NCBI RefSeq assembly: GCF_003797125.1
Contig: NZ_RKKE01000004.1
Location: 1-64,000, forward strand
Direction: 5' to 3'
Length of the DNA stretch: 64,000 bases
Source of the DNA: Shewanella frigidimarina
Lineage (GTDB): Bacteria > Pseudomonadota > Gammaproteobacteria > Enterobacterales > Shewanellaceae
Part shown: positions 40,043-49,055 of the stretch, one piece after another
Layout of the letters: every line of letters begins with the position of its first letter
Position numbering within the stretch: position 1 is the first letter of the stretch
Translations under genes and position numbers: made by a program
The notes under the pieces: model-generated
The model's database searches: none
The model's input: the letters and a program-made list of their open reading frames with translations, nothing else
What the model was told of the DNA's origin: nothing

Positions 40043-40591
40043 TCACGTAATATTAGCTGTGGCCAGTAAACAATAATCACGTTGTTCAAAACGAAATTGA
40101 TCAATCTCTGTCATTGCGGCTTTTTGTTGATGTGCTGCCAACGAACGCGCATTGTCAGCGGCAACATACGTCACCATAAATGGAAAGGTATCTGCCACTT
40201 GTTTTTTTAATTCGGTAACCAGCGCCGAAAAAACTCCCTGGCCGCGTTTTGATTCTTGTATCCAAACGGGTCCATATTGGCACGTGTTAGTCGTCGATAA
40301 AGCTTGTCCATTTAAATCGGCAAACTTAAGTTTTTGAATAATATGTCGGTACAATGGTTGCGAGGAAAAAAATGACCATTTTGCCGCCATCACATATCCA
40401 ATGATCACCCCTTGCTCTTCAGCTACGATAAACCAATGTTGATTTATCAACTGGCTCACCTCTGCTTTGGTAAATGAATGAGCATGAAGTTGGCTATTTG
40501 AACCTACCAACTCATCATCAACATGGGCTCGTTCTAACTGCACAATAGCAGCAACATCGGTTAATAACGCCTTACGGATAATAAATGACAA
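40043..40591 (-). CDS. GNAT family acetyltransferase
   Basis: A 182-aa single-domain N-acetyltransferase. The fold is suggested by 'IRKALLTDVAAIVQLE' at the N-terminus, 'HWFIVAEEQGVIIGYVMAA' in the middle, and the acetyl-CoA site 'ESKRGQGVFSALVTELK' (about residues 117-133). It follows the small membrane protein gene by 3 bp, so the two are co-translated. The substrate is not evident. Confidence 0.8.
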   Translation of the reverse strand: MSFIIRKALLTDVAAIVQLERAHVDDELVGSNSQLHAHSFTKAEVSQLINQHWFIVAEEQGVIIGYVMAAKWSFFSSQPLYRHIIQKLKFADLNGQALSTTNTCQYGPVWIQESKRGQGVFSALVTELKKQVADTFPFMVTYVAADNARSLAAHQQKAAMTEIDQFRFEQRDYCLLATANIT

Positions 40592-40594
40592 TGA

Positions 40595-40813
40595 TTATTC
40601 CTTTGACCCTGAATTGGGAGATTGTTTCTTAGCCCATTCTATCACTAGCGCAACGGGCAGCGGAGACATAATTAGTGTTCCCACGCCAATGAGTGAAGCA
40701 ATGACCAACATCCCACTGACTTGTTGACCGATATCACTTTGCCAATATAAGCCGACACCCACCAACAACATGATTAAACCGACGAAATGTAACACTTTAA
40801 CTAATTTGATCAT
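40595..40813 (-). CDS. small inner-membrane protein, 72 aa
   Basis: Two hydrophobic segments (about residues 5-23 and 33-58) with a short basic tail 'EWAKKQSPNSGSKE'. AGAG lies about 6 bp before the ATG. It resembles short two-helix membrane proteins of unknown function. First gene of a three-gene leftward group. Confidence 0.65.
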   Translation of the reverse strand: MIKLVKVLHFVGLIMLLVGVGLYWQSDIGQQVSGMLVIASLIGVGTLIMSPLPVALVIEWAKKQSPNSGSKE

Positions 40814-40935
40814 TTGCGACTCTTTAATACGTTAAATAATGTTCATTAATCCAAAACATTACAATTATTTACGCTCTTATTCACACTCAAGTAGTAGAAT
40901 AACGGCAATTTTTTGGTATATGGAAATCTCTTAAC

Positions 40936-41361
40936 ATGATAAAGCATATTCTCGGCGCCACTGTTATATTTTTAGGCCTTAGTGCTTGTCAAAGCCACAC
41001 TCAAATTGTCTCAAATGAACAATTAATTGGTACTTGGCATGTAGAAGTCGTCCTCGACACTCCTACCATTAATAATAGCCCAGCAAATTTAGTTTTTGCT
41101 CCAAACGGTGAACTGACAGGTAATAATAGCTGTAATCAATTTTTTGGTCGTTACGCCCAACAAGGTCACTTGCTACAACTTGCACCATCAGGTTCGACTA
41201 TGAAAGCCTGTATCGATAGTTTAATCACCCAAGAAGCTGAACTGATGCAAGCGATTTCATTGGTAGAACAAGTTGATTTCTCTAAAGGAAAACTCAATCT
41301 ATTGTCTATAAATGGTGATACGCTATTGGTACTGACAAAACAATCGTTACCCTTATCCTAA
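40936..41361 (+). CDS. META domain lipoprotein (HslJ-like)
   Basis: A 141-aa exported lipoprotein: signal peptide with lipobox 'LSAC' (Cys about 18), then a META/HslJ domain with 'LIGTWHVE', 'GNNSCNQFFGRY' and 'STMKAC'. Members are heat-inducible or Lys/novobiocin-related envelope proteins in other bacteria, but their activity is unclear. It is monocistronic, upstream of argR by 166 bp. Confidence 0.85.
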   Translation: MIKHILGATVIFLGLSACQSHTQIVSNEQLIGTWHVEVVLDTPTINNSPANLVFAPNGELTGNNSCNQFFGRYAQQGHLLQLAPSGSTMKACIDSLITQEAELMQAISLVEQVDFSKGKLNLLSINGDTLLVLTKQSLPLS

Positions 41362-41423
41362 AGCCTATGGTTTAAATGAGTCGCCGGATTAGTTATTAGT
41401 GTCAGTTTAAAGTTCCATTAAAA

Positions 41424-41441
41424 AATGAATTTTTATTCAAT
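41424..41441. promoter_or_regulatory. ARG box upstream of argR
   Basis: The 18-bp AATGAATTTTTATTCAAT fits the ArgR consensus WNTGAATWWWWATTCANW at every fixed position. A weaker second box may start 3 bp later (about 41445-41462), the usual spacing for a hexamer site. It implies autoregulation of argR. Confidence 0.88.
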
Positions 41442-41456
41442 AAATCTGATTCTTTC

Positions 41457-41473
41457 TTGACTTAATAAGTCAA
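41457..41473. promoter_or_regulatory. 17-bp palindrome with probable argR -35 element
   Basis: TTGACTTAATAAGTCAA is a perfect inverted repeat; its left arm TTGACT can serve as a -35 element of argR. A -10 of poor match lies near 41480. Confidence 0.5.
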
Positions 41474-41527
41474 TCTATTCAAAATGTGCTAGATTTTTGA
41501 ATAACAACTATAAGATGAATTATCACT

Positions 41528-41998
41528 ATGCCAGCGACAAGAAATCAGGATGAGCTCGTACGCACTTTTAAAGCGATTCTCAAAGAAGAACGTTTTGGAA
41601 GCCAAAGCGAGATTGTTAATGCGCTTCAAGCCGAAGGATTCGGTAATATTAATCAATCTAAAGTATCACGTATGCTCAGCAAATTTGGTGCTGTACGCAC
41701 TCGCAACGCTAAGCAAGAGATGGTGTATTGCCTCCCTGCCGAGCTAGGCGTACCTACTGCTGGTAGCCCAGTTAAAAATTTGGTATTGGATGTCGATCAT
41801 AACCAAGCCATGATCGTGGTAAGAACTAGCCCTGGTGCTGCGCAATTAATCGCCCGTTTGCTCGATTCAATAGGCAAACCAGAAGGGATATTAGGTACTA
41901 TTGCCGGTGATGATACTATTTTCATCTGTCCAGCAAGTATTAAAACCATTGATGAGACATTAGAAACGGTTAGATCTTTATTCAACTATAGTGAATAA
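41528..41998 (+). CDS. argR: arginine repressor ArgR
   Basis: Hexameric arginine-responsive repressor of arginine synthesis, and cofactor of Xer recombination at cer-type sites. The 156-aa protein has the winged-helix N-terminal domain ('[14 protein letters not shown]...[10 protein letters not shown]') and the C-terminal oligomerisation/arginine-binding domain with '[11 protein letters not shown]'. Length equals E. coli ArgR. Its own promoter has an ARG box. A bidirectional terminator follows. Confidence 0.97.
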   Translation: MPATRNQDELVRTFKAILKEERFGSQSEIVNALQAEGFGNINQSKVSRMLSKFGAVRTRNAKQEMVYCLPAELGVPTAGSPVKNLVLDVDHNQAMIVVRTSPGAAQLIARLLDSIGKPEGILGTIAGDDTIFICPASIKTIDETLETVRSLFNYSE

Positions 41999-42012
41999 AA
42001 AACCATTTCAAT

Positions 42013-42044
42013 AAAAAAGCAATGCCATGGCATTGCTTTTTTAT
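42013..42044. terminator. bidirectional terminator argR / DyP gene
   Basis: AAAAAAGCAATGCC and its exact inverse form a perfect palindrome centred on CCATGG, with T-runs on both strands between convergent genes. Confidence 0.92.
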
Positions 42045-42060
42045 TACCTAAAACTGGCGT

Positions 42061-43014
42061 TTACGCATCATCAAATTGAGTTAAAAAATCCAATGATGGC
42101 ACAAAGAAAGACGATCCAGTCAGCGCTTTAGTAAACAACATCAAATGATCATGATTCCCGTGACCATCACCGTGCACCATACTGCGGAGCATTTGTTCGA
42201 AGTGATCCGGTGTACGACATACTGAAATAAACATCAATCCTTGTTCTCTAATCGAACCATATGGCATGCTTTGACGTAAAATTTCTAATGCGTTACCGTG
42301 TGGATCTTTTAAGTTAACTCGTTTTGTGTGGCTGGTTAATGGCTTATCTTCTGATTCATACTCAATATCATCAACTTTGGTACGACCAAAAATATCTTCT
42401 TGTTTTTTAAGCGGTAAACGATGCCACTTACTTAAGTTATGCATGTATTTTTGGACATGAACATAACTACCAGAGACAAATTCTTGATCTTCATCACCGA
42501 CAAGTGCAACTTGTTGACGATGGCGTCCTTTAGGGTTTTCAGTACCATCAACAAAACCAGTTAAGTCACGACTGTCCATAAAGCGAAAGCCACGTTCCTC
42601 ATCGACTAACTCGACCAAATCTTCAAACATTTGGTTAATTTCATTGGCGACAAGATGCAAAATATCATAGCGATCACAACGGATATGAATAAACAGATCA
42701 TATTCCATTGCAGGTGCATCACGGTTACCTTCACTCATGGCCGGAAAAGGTTTTAATAATGCAGGGCGAGATTCTGGATAAAAGGTATCCCAAAAATTAG
42801 CCCCAATACCCACAAAGCCATTAAAAGCACTGTCGGCATATTGATCCGTGAGTTCATAAATATACTGCGCTACATTAGCAATAGATGGGCGTAACTGATC
42901 TTCAACACCATCGTTGGCATTAAACATCAAGTACACACTGTGTAAATTCCCTTCTGCGCAAATTCCTAACTGTTCACGAGGCATAACTTGGTTACCCATA
43001 TTAACTTCATCCAT
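42061..43014 (-). CDS. DyP-type haem peroxidase (TyrA family)
   Basis: Dye-decolourising peroxidase using H2O2 and haem b. The 317-aa protein has the family signature 'GFVDGTENPKG' (GxxDG, about residues 151-161), with the catalytic Asp, and a likely proximal His in 'LTSHTKRVN'. Overall sequence is very close to the Shewanella protein known as TyrA, whose crystal structure was solved. No signal peptide or encapsulin-targeting tail is evident. The start could be the ATG at 43014 or one five codons later. It converges with argR. Confidence 0.92.
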   Translation of the reverse strand: MDEVNMGNQVMPREQLGICAEGNLHSVYLMFNANDGVEDQLRPSIANVAQYIYELTDQYADSAFNGFVGIGANFWDTFYPESRPALLKPFPAMSEGNRDAPAMEYDLFIHIRCDRYDILHLVANEINQMFEDLVELVDEERGFRFMDSRDLTGFVDGTENPKGRHRQQVALVGDEDQEFVSGSYVHVQKYMHNLSKWHRLPLKKQEDIFGRTKVDDIEYESEDKPLTSHTKRVNLKDPHGNALEILRQSMPYGSIREQGLMFISVCRTPDHFEQMLRSMVHGDGHGNHDHLMLFTKALTGSSFFVPSLDFLTQFDDA

Positions 43015-43348
43015 CTTAATACTAAATGTCGGCCTAAACGGTGATAATTTAACGTTTTGATGTTATTCGACGGCGATTAACATCTCTTACCAGTTAAGCT
43101 AATCATTAGATTAACTTAATCAAATTTAAATTACTTGAAGTGTACTCACATTTAGCCAGCTTGTAATATCTATTGTACTCATATTCGTGCAGATAACAGC
43201 TTGATCATTCATTGCAATTATTGACTAGCTCGCTAAAGTTAGAGATCAAAAAATAAAACCTAACCAGCTATTTAGCTTATTTTACCACCACTTTGCCCCG
43301 AACTAAGATTAAGAATAAGCAGAACGATTAAGATTACAGCATTGATAG
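43015..43348. other. intergenic region between fbpC and the DyP gene
   Basis: 334 bp, AT-rich, with the DyP gene promoter on the minus strand. An 8-bp direct repeat TGTACTCA occurs at 43141 and 43174, 33 bp apart. No terminator for fbpC was obvious. Confidence 0.5.
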
Positions 43349-44380
43349 TTAATTAAAAATCACCAGTGGATGCGCTGTAATATTTATATCCACTCGTTGA
43401 CCTGCCATTAATGTTGTTAATTGGCTACTAACATTCAAAATATCAGCGCCAATTTGGACTTGATAATGGCATACCGTACCAAGAAAATGCCTTTCTACAA
43501 TGCACCCTCGGCCATTGATGCTAGGATGTAATTCAATTTGCTGTGGTCTCAATAATAATTGCCCTTGGCTGCCAATAGGCAAAGACAATGCTTCTGTGCT
43601 GCTAAGATCGCCCAAGGAATAGTGCACTTGATGGCTGGAGGTAACCGTAACAGGTAAGTAATTACCCGCCCCTAAAAAATCGGCAACGTAGCGATCAGCT
43701 GGTGCACTGTATAAGGTTTCGGCTTTACCATGCTGAATAATGGCGCCATCTTTAAATAAAGCCAGTTTATCTGCAAACACAAATGCTTCATCTTTACTGT
43801 GAGTCACAAACACGGCACTAACATTACGTTGTTTTAATATGGCGCGAATTTCTAACATCATATCGTTACGGACTTGCGCATCGATATTAGAAAACGGTTC
43901 GTCTAACAATAATAATTCTGGCTGATATGCCAATGCACGCGCAATCGACACTCGTTGCTGTTGACCACCAGATAATTCATGTGGGTAACGAGACGCCAAC
44001 CCGGTTAATTTAACCAGCTCGAGCATTTCTTCTAATCGAGCTAACCGCACAGTACGATTGAGTTCATTAACCCCAAATAAGATATTGTCTGCCACGGTTA
44101 AGTGCGGAAATAAGGCATAATCTTGAAATATCATTCCAACACCACGCTGCTCACTCGCAACGAACACACCATCACCACTCAACGTTTGCCCATTGATGCT
44201 GATGCTACCTTGGCTAATGGCTTGTAAACCCGCAATCGCACGCAGTAGTGTGGTCTTGCCGCAACCGCTGGGGCCTAATAATGCGACAATTTCACCTTGC
44301 GCCAGGGTAAGATCTAAATGGCGCAACACCACTTGACCGTCATAATCACTACACACATTTTCAATGGTTAAGGTTGACAT
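43349..44380 (-). CDS. fbpC: ferric iron ABC transporter, ATP-binding protein
   Basis: ATPase of the Fbp importer. The 343-aa protein has Walker A 'GPSGCGKTT' (about residues 36-44), the signature 'ELSGGQQQR', Walker B 'LLLLDEPFSNID' and the switch His in 'FVTHSKDEA', followed by a C-terminal OB-like regulatory region as in FbpC/PotA. It follows fbpB by 2 bp. Polyamine or thiamine importers have similar ATPases; the fused permease, the FutA-like binding protein and the Fur box favour iron. Confidence 0.92.
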   Translation of the reverse strand: MSTLTIENVCSDYDGQVVLRHLDLTLAQGEIVALLGPSGCGKTTLLRAIAGLQAISQGSISINGQTLSGDGVFVASEQRGVGMIFQDYALFPHLTVADNILFGVNELNRTVRLARLEEMLELVKLTGLASRYPHELSGGQQQRVSIARALAYQPELLLLDEPFSNIDAQVRNDMMLEIRAILKQRNVSAVFVTHSKDEAFVFADKLALFKDGAIIQHGKAETLYSAPADRYVADFLGAGNYLPVTVTSSHQVHYSLGDLSSTEALSLPIGSQGQLLLRPQQIELHPSINGRGCIVERHFLGTVCHYQVQIGADILNVSSQLTTLMAGQRVDINITAHPLVIFN

Positions 44381-44382
44381 AA

Positions 44383-46014
44383 TTAGCCTTGTTGCTCCAA
44401 TGAGCGATTAAGATAAATCAAGGGAACAAGCCCAACTAACACAATAACAATAGCAGCCAATGCGCCATGTTCTAGTTTTTCATCTGAGACAAATTGGAAA
44501 ACATAAGTCGCTAAGTTTTCAAATCCTATAGGACGCAATAATAACGCTGCGGGTAATTCTTTCATACTTTCAATAAACACTAACAAAGCACCAGCAAATA
44601 TCCCTTTGCGCAATAAAGGTAAATGTACTCGCCATAGTAACTGAGTAGGCGTTCGCCCGAGGGTAATGCAAGCCATGTCTAAAGAAGGGGAAATACGCTT
44701 ATAACTGTTTTCTAAACTGCCGATGGATATTGCAATAAAACGAACACAAAAAGCAAAAATCAATGCGAAAACACTGCCAGTCAGTAATAAACCTGGGCCT
44801 CGGGCGCCAAACCAATCGTAAATATCGTTAATTGCAAAGTCGATAAACGTCAGCGGTACCAAAACACCAATCGCCAACACTGTACCCGGTAAAGCATAAC
44901 CAGTACTGCTCAATCTTGCGGGAATCTGATCACTTTTTCGCGGACTCACACGGCGCACAAACATCAGTATCAATGATAAAACCACGCACACACCACTAAC
45001 AATAGCGGCAATATATAAACTGTTTAGACTGTATTGCCAAAAACGAACATCCCAACTCTCATTGAAATAATCAATAGCATAAGCACACAACACCATAAAG
45101 GGCAGCAAAAAGGCAATAAACAACAATAATGCGCAATACCCTAGTGCGACCCAAGCCATTTTCGATGACAACACATATCTGTCAGCTTCGTTGAGGGAGG
45201 ATTGTTTTTGAAATAATTGCTGTTTACGCCGGGCAAAACGCTCAACCCCAATCATAGAAAATACCACTAGCAGCATAATGGCTGACAGCTTTGCTGCCGC
45301 GGTTAAACTGCCATAGCCGAGCCACGTGTCGTAAACTGCTGTGGTTAATGTTGGTACGGCAAAATAACTCACGGTGGCAAAGTCTGCTGCGGTTTCCATT
45401 GCAACAAGTGCCACGCCGACAGCCAAAGCAGGTCTTGCCATTGGCATTGCAAGACGCCAAAAACTGCGCCACGGACTGCATCCCATTACACGCGATGCGT
45501 ATAATAAACTGGAAGACTGCTCCATAAACGCAGTACGCGCTAATAAATAAATATAAGGAAATAATACTAACGACAATATTATCGCTGCCCCGCCAAGACT
45601 ACGTATCGCGGGGAAATAATAATCGAGGGGAGATTGCCAGCCAAACCAAGCCCTTAATACACGTTGCACTGGACCTGCATAATCAAGCATATCGGTATAA
45701 ACATACGCCACAATGTAGGCTGGCATCGCTAATGGAAGAAGGAGTAACCATTGAAAATAACGGCGAAAGGGAAAATCACAACGGGCAATTAACCAAGCAG
45801 CTGGAATAGCTAAAACCAGTGTTCCAAGTCCAACCAACAACATGAGCAATAAACTATTGGCGATGTATGTCGGTAATACTGTATTGAATAAATGGCTAAA
45901 TACAGCTTGATCAGGAAGAGTGGACTGCACAATTAAGGCAATCAGTGGCAAGATTAATATTGCCGTAATAAAATAACCAGCAAGCGACCAGCTTCTGGTT
46001 AAACCTAAAATCAT
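44383..46014 (-). CDS. fbpB: ferric iron ABC transporter, permease
   Basis: Inner-membrane permease with two fused halves (543 aa, about 12 membrane segments), typical of FbpB/SfuB. Each half has an EAA-type loop that contacts the ATPase ('ASRVMGCSPWRSFWRLAMP' in the first; 'ACITLGRTPTQLLWRVHLP' in the second). It lies 102 bp after fbpA, a gap that contains 8-bp tandem repeats, and 2 bp before fbpC. Confidence 0.93.
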   Translation of the reverse strand: MILGLTRSWSLAGYFITAILILPLIALIVQSTLPDQAVFSHLFNTVLPTYIANSLLLMLLVGLGTLVLAIPAAWLIARCDFPFRRYFQWLLLLPLAMPAYIVAYVYTDMLDYAGPVQRVLRAWFGWQSPLDYYFPAIRSLGGAAIILSLVLFPYIYLLARTAFMEQSSSLLYASRVMGCSPWRSFWRLAMPMARPALAVGVALVAMETAADFATVSYFAVPTLTTAVYDTWLGYGSLTAAAKLSAIMLLVVFSMIGVERFARRKQQLFQKQSSLNEADRYVLSSKMAWVALGYCALLLFIAFLLPFMVLCAYAIDYFNESWDVRFWQYSLNSLYIAAIVSGVCVVLSLILMFVRRVSPRKSDQIPARLSSTGYALPGTVLAIGVLVPLTFIDFAINDIYDWFGARGPGLLLTGSVFALIFAFCVRFIAISIGSLENSYKRISPSLDMACITLGRTPTQLLWRVHLPLLRKGIFAGALLVFIESMKELPAALLLRPIGFENLATYVFQFVSDEKLEHGALAAIVIVLVGLVPLIYLNRSLEQQG

Positions 46015-46050
46015 AAATAATACCGAGTTAACTTAGCGCACCATCAATAA

Positions 46051-46077
46051 ATCTATCAATCTATCAATCTATCAATC
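46051..46077. repeat. 8-bp tandem repeats in the fbpA-fbpB gap
   Basis: ATCTATCA occurs three times in tandem with a partial fourth. The array is flanked by AGCGCA (46035-46040) and TGCGCT (46088-46093), which could close a hairpin around it. Confidence 0.85.
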
Positions 46078-46116
46078 ATATCGATAATGCGCTGATAATG
46101 TTTAAACAAGCTTCAA

Positions 46117-47124
46117 TTAAAGATCAAATTTCACTTCATCAAGCAGTTTTACAGCGTCTTGATGATATTCAGCCAACTTATAGATAGGCAAACTATCGGC
46201 TTTAAAATCACCCCATGACGCCACTAATTCAGATGGTGCTACATCAGCTTTTACCGGATATTCCATATTAACTTCTGCATACATTTTCTGTGCAACGTTT
46301 GAAGTAAGAAATTCCATTAGCTTAATCGCATTATCTTTATGCGGTGAATGTTTGGCTAATGCCATACCTGATACGTTTACATGAGCACCACGGTTCTGTT
46401 GATTAGGAAAGTTAATTTCAACCGCTTCAGCCCAGCTTTTCTGATTTTTATCCATCAGCATGTTGCCGTAGTAGTAGCTGTTACCGATAGCAATGTCACA
46501 CATGCCTTCTTTAACTGCTAATACTTGATCACGATCATTGCCTTGAGGCTTACGAGCTAAATTAGCTTTTACCCCTTCTAACCAGGTTTTCGTTTTCGCT
46601 TCACCGTCATGGGCAATCATCGACGCCACTAATGCGACGTTATAAGGGTGTTTACCGCTGCGGGTACAAATTTTACCTTTGTATTCTGCTGAAGCTAAGT
46701 CTTCGTAATCGATGTCAATTTTACCGCTACGCTCTTTTGAAGAATACAGATTACGAACACGCATCGTCAGCGCATACCAATTGTTCTGTTGTGACCGATA
46801 TTGAGGGGGAATATTGCTATTAATCACCGCACTGTCGACGGGAGAAACAAGATCTTTTTCCACTAATTCCATTAAGCGAGAGAAGTCAGATGTTAACACC
46901 ACGTCAGCGGGAGATAGGCGACCTTCACGCACCATACGTTCTGCAATGCCATCTTTAGCAAAAACAACCTTTACGTCGACACCACTTTGCTCGGTAAACT
47001 TTTCTAGAATAGGTTCAATCAGGAAAGCTTGGCGATAAGAATAAACCGTTAATGCATCTGCAGCACTCACAGAAGAAGCAACACAAGCCAAGCCTAATAA
47101 TGCGACACTTTTTAGCAATTTCAT
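46117..47124 (-). CDS. fbpA: ferric iron ABC transporter, periplasmic binding protein
   Basis: Captures Fe(III) in the periplasm for FbpBC. The 335-aa precursor has a signal peptide (to about residue 21, 'VSA'), then a class II binding-protein fold starting 'LTVYSYRQ'. The iron-ligating Tyr pair is probably in 'GNSYYYGNM' (about residue 219), as in FutA/FbpA proteins. AAGGAG lies 9 bp upstream of the ATG. A strong Fur box about 45 bp upstream predicts iron repression of the fbpABC operon. Confidence 0.94.
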   Translation of the reverse strand: MKLLKSVALLGLACVASSVSAADALTVYSYRQAFLIEPILEKFTEQSGVDVKVVFAKDGIAERMVREGRLSPADVVLTSDFSRLMELVEKDLVSPVDSAVINSNIPPQYRSQQNNWYALTMRVRNLYSSKERSGKIDIDYEDLASAEYKGKICTRSGKHPYNVALVASMIAHDGEAKTKTWLEGVKANLARKPQGNDRDQVLAVKEGMCDIAIGNSYYYGNMLMDKNQKSWAEAVEINFPNQQNRGAHVNVSGMALAKHSPHKDNAIKLMEFLTSNVAQKMYAEVNMEYPVKADVAPSELVASWGDFKADSLPIYKLAEYHQDAVKLLDEVKFDL

Positions 47125-47168
47125 TAATCAACGCTCCTTAACTGAATCAATATTCCGCCGTCACCGGC

Positions 47169-47193
47169 GCAATTGATAATGGTTATCAATTGC
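47169..47193. promoter_or_regulatory. Fur box upstream of fbpA
   Basis: The arm GCAATTGATAA and its exact inverse flank TGG. The core GATAAT-G-GTTATC fits the 6-1-6 Fur model with one mismatch. It is the only such element in the fpr-fbpA gap and sits where a promoter of fbpA should be. Confidence 0.88.
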
Positions 47194-47339
47194 AACAGGG
47201 TAAGTGATCATATCAAAAGGAGCAAGTGCTGTTTCACATTCAGCAGTTAAAACGCCAAGGCTAAAACATCAAATTGTTATGCTGTAAGCCAATATGGCAA
47301 GCTTAAGCCACTATCATGAAATTATGATTGACCAAAACA

Positions 47340-48089
47340 CTACCAGTATTTTTCGACCGTAATTTGTCCAGGCGCTCGTCGAAGATTTTTTACTAAGCCT
47401 TTTTCAACTAAAGCGGTTTGCGCATCATTTATCATTCCTGGGTTACCACAAATCATCACTTGAGAATGTTCTGCATTAATCCCTAAGCCTGCTTTCTGTT
47501 CAATTAATCCGCTGCTAATACCATCAGGAATGCGACATGATAAGCCTTCGGGATAATCTTCACGGGTCACAATTGGAATAAACACAAACTGAAGAGGATG
47601 TTGGCTAATAAACTGTTTAATCGTTTCTAAATAAGCTAAATCTTCACCAAGCCTTACACCATAAACTAACACGACTTTTTCAAAGCGTTGCCATGGCTCA
47701 TCGGTTGCAAGCATAGAGATAAATGGACCCACTGCAGTGCCTGTCGCTAACAGCCATAAATGCTTGCCTTGCAATGCCCCTTTAGGGACTTCATCTAAAG
47801 TCATAAAACCGGTCGCTTTAGGCGTGACTTGAATGGTATCACCAGGGCTTAATGCTTTTAGATCTGGAGATAACTGACCATCCTCTACCGCAACAGCCAG
47901 CACCTCGACATAATCAGTCCCAGGGGGATTTACAAGCGAATACGCACGCGCGACACGTTTATCATCACGCATTTGGCTGAGCTTAATAAACTGACCTGCG
48001 ATAAAAGGTTCGACATCGGCTTTGATACGCAACGAGAATAATTTATCATTCCAATCAATGCGTTTTAGCACGGTACCGGTAATCCACAT
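47340..48089 (-). CDS. fpr: ferredoxin/flavodoxin-NADP+ reductase
   Basis: FAD enzyme passing electrons between NADPH and ferredoxin or flavodoxin; important in oxidative stress and in reducing Fe-S biogenesis partners. The 249-aa protein has the FAD motif 'RAYSLVNPP', the NADP-binding 'LLATGTAVGPFISM' (about residues 113-126), 'VYGVR', 'CGNPGM', and the C-terminal aromatic in 'VEKYW' that stacks on the flavin. Located just upstream of fbpA on the same strand, but 215 bp apart with a Fur box between. AAGGA precedes the ATG. Confidence 0.94.
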   Translation of the reverse strand: MWITGTVLKRIDWNDKLFSLRIKADVEPFIAGQFIKLSQMRDDKRVARAYSLVNPPGTDYVEVLAVAVEDGQLSPDLKALSPGDTIQVTPKATGFMTLDEVPKGALQGKHLWLLATGTAVGPFISMLATDEPWQRFEKVVLVYGVRLGEDLAYLETIKQFISQHPLQFVFIPIVTREDYPEGLSCRIPDGISSGLIEQKAGLGINAEHSQVMICGNPGMINDAQTALVEKGLVKNLRRAPGQITVEKYW

Positions 48090-48231
48090 GACTTTGTTCC
48101 TTTTAGACTGGCGTATGTATTTACTATAATACCAATCTATACAGATATTTGCTTAATTAAAAGCCTCCCCGATTTATATCTATAGTGAATAATCACACGC
48201 GATTAACTCACTTAAAAGAACAGAGCTAAGT

Positions 48232-48849
48232 TTACGTAGTTGATGAATCTTGCTTAGCTGAATGGGCATCTAGGCGGTCTTGTTGAAACTGAGCAAGTTT
48301 TTGCTGTATGAGCTCATAGGTTTGATCGACTCCTGCTGCAATATCGCCTTCTAATACTTTGAGCCCAGATAAGATATCGCTAGCCTCTTTAAAACCTTGA
48401 TCAATAGCATCACCAATTTTCACCATAAAACTGCTAACTTGCTCATCAAATCCCATGGATTTATTTTGTTGCTGATGTGTCGAGAAAAAATTTGTGGCAA
48501 AGCTGACAATACGATCGGCTGTCGCTTCAGGAGAGTAGTCCACTCCACTTTCAATGCTCTTTTGGACTGAGTTCTCCCCTAGCGTTGGCGCAAGCTCTTC
48601 ATTAATGGCTTCAATCGCGGCACGATAAAGTAATGCCATAGACTTATCACCCGCAGCAATACTGACCTCTTCTTGCGCCGCTAAAATCGAATTATTCATC
48701 ATTTGTCGACTTAGCTGATTGCTGGTTAACTTAGGCTCAACCGGCGTATTTTTTTCAGCTTGGTGGGTTGATGAAGTTTGCGGTGTATTGACTGTTTTAT
48801 TGTCACGCAGTGGACTCGCATTACTGCTATTTGATTGTTTAATTTCCAT
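48232..48849 (-). CDS. DUF5610-like protein
   Basis: A 205-aa soluble protein. The first 45 residues are low-complexity (Ser/Asn/Thr/Gln). A conserved-looking helical core is at about 65-130 ('MALLYRAAIEAINEELAPTLGEN', 'GVDYSPEATADRIV'), which I recognise as the DUF5610 type. The C-terminal part is helical with 'KVLEGDIAAGVDQTYELI' and a polar tail. The function is unknown. It is divergent from the glutamate synthase-like gene. Confidence 0.7.
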   Translation of the reverse strand: MEIKQSNSSNASPLRDNKTVNTPQTSSTHQAEKNTPVEPKLTSNQLSRQMMNNSILAAQEEVSIAAGDKSMALLYRAAIEAINEELAPTLGENSVQKSIESGVDYSPEATADRIVSFATNFFSTHQQQNKSMGFDEQVSSFMVKIGDAIDQGFKEASDILSGLKVLEGDIAAGVDQTYELIQQKLAQFQQDRLDAHSAKQDSSTT

Positions 48850-48971
48850 GATATTAGCTCACATACAATGACCGATAGCTTAATTATCGACCAAAATACA
48901 CATTTCTAAAGCCATACATTAAAACAATTAAGAAAAATTTATTTATATTACGTTTACTAAATAATAGCTTG

Positions 48972-48994
48972 TTGATTAACATCATCAATTTAAC
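48972..48994. promoter_or_regulatory. FNR/EtrA-like site and shared 22-bp element (copy 1)
   Basis: TTGATTAACATCAT (48972-48985) matches the FNR/EtrA consensus TTGAT-N4-ATCAA at 9 of 10 positions. The stretch 48973-48994 is 20/22 identical to 55396-55417. It is upstream of the glutamate synthase-like gene (start 49056) and 124 bp from the divergent DUF5610 start. Confidence 0.5.
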
Positions 48995-49055
48995 TTGCCC
49001 AAATGAACATCTGCTAATATGGTAATCAGATTGATAGCCAGATAGGAATAACAAC

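Noticed and set aside
42061..43014. DyP peroxidase as encapsulin cargo
   Set aside because: No encapsulin shell gene nearby and no recognisable targeting tail at the C-terminus.
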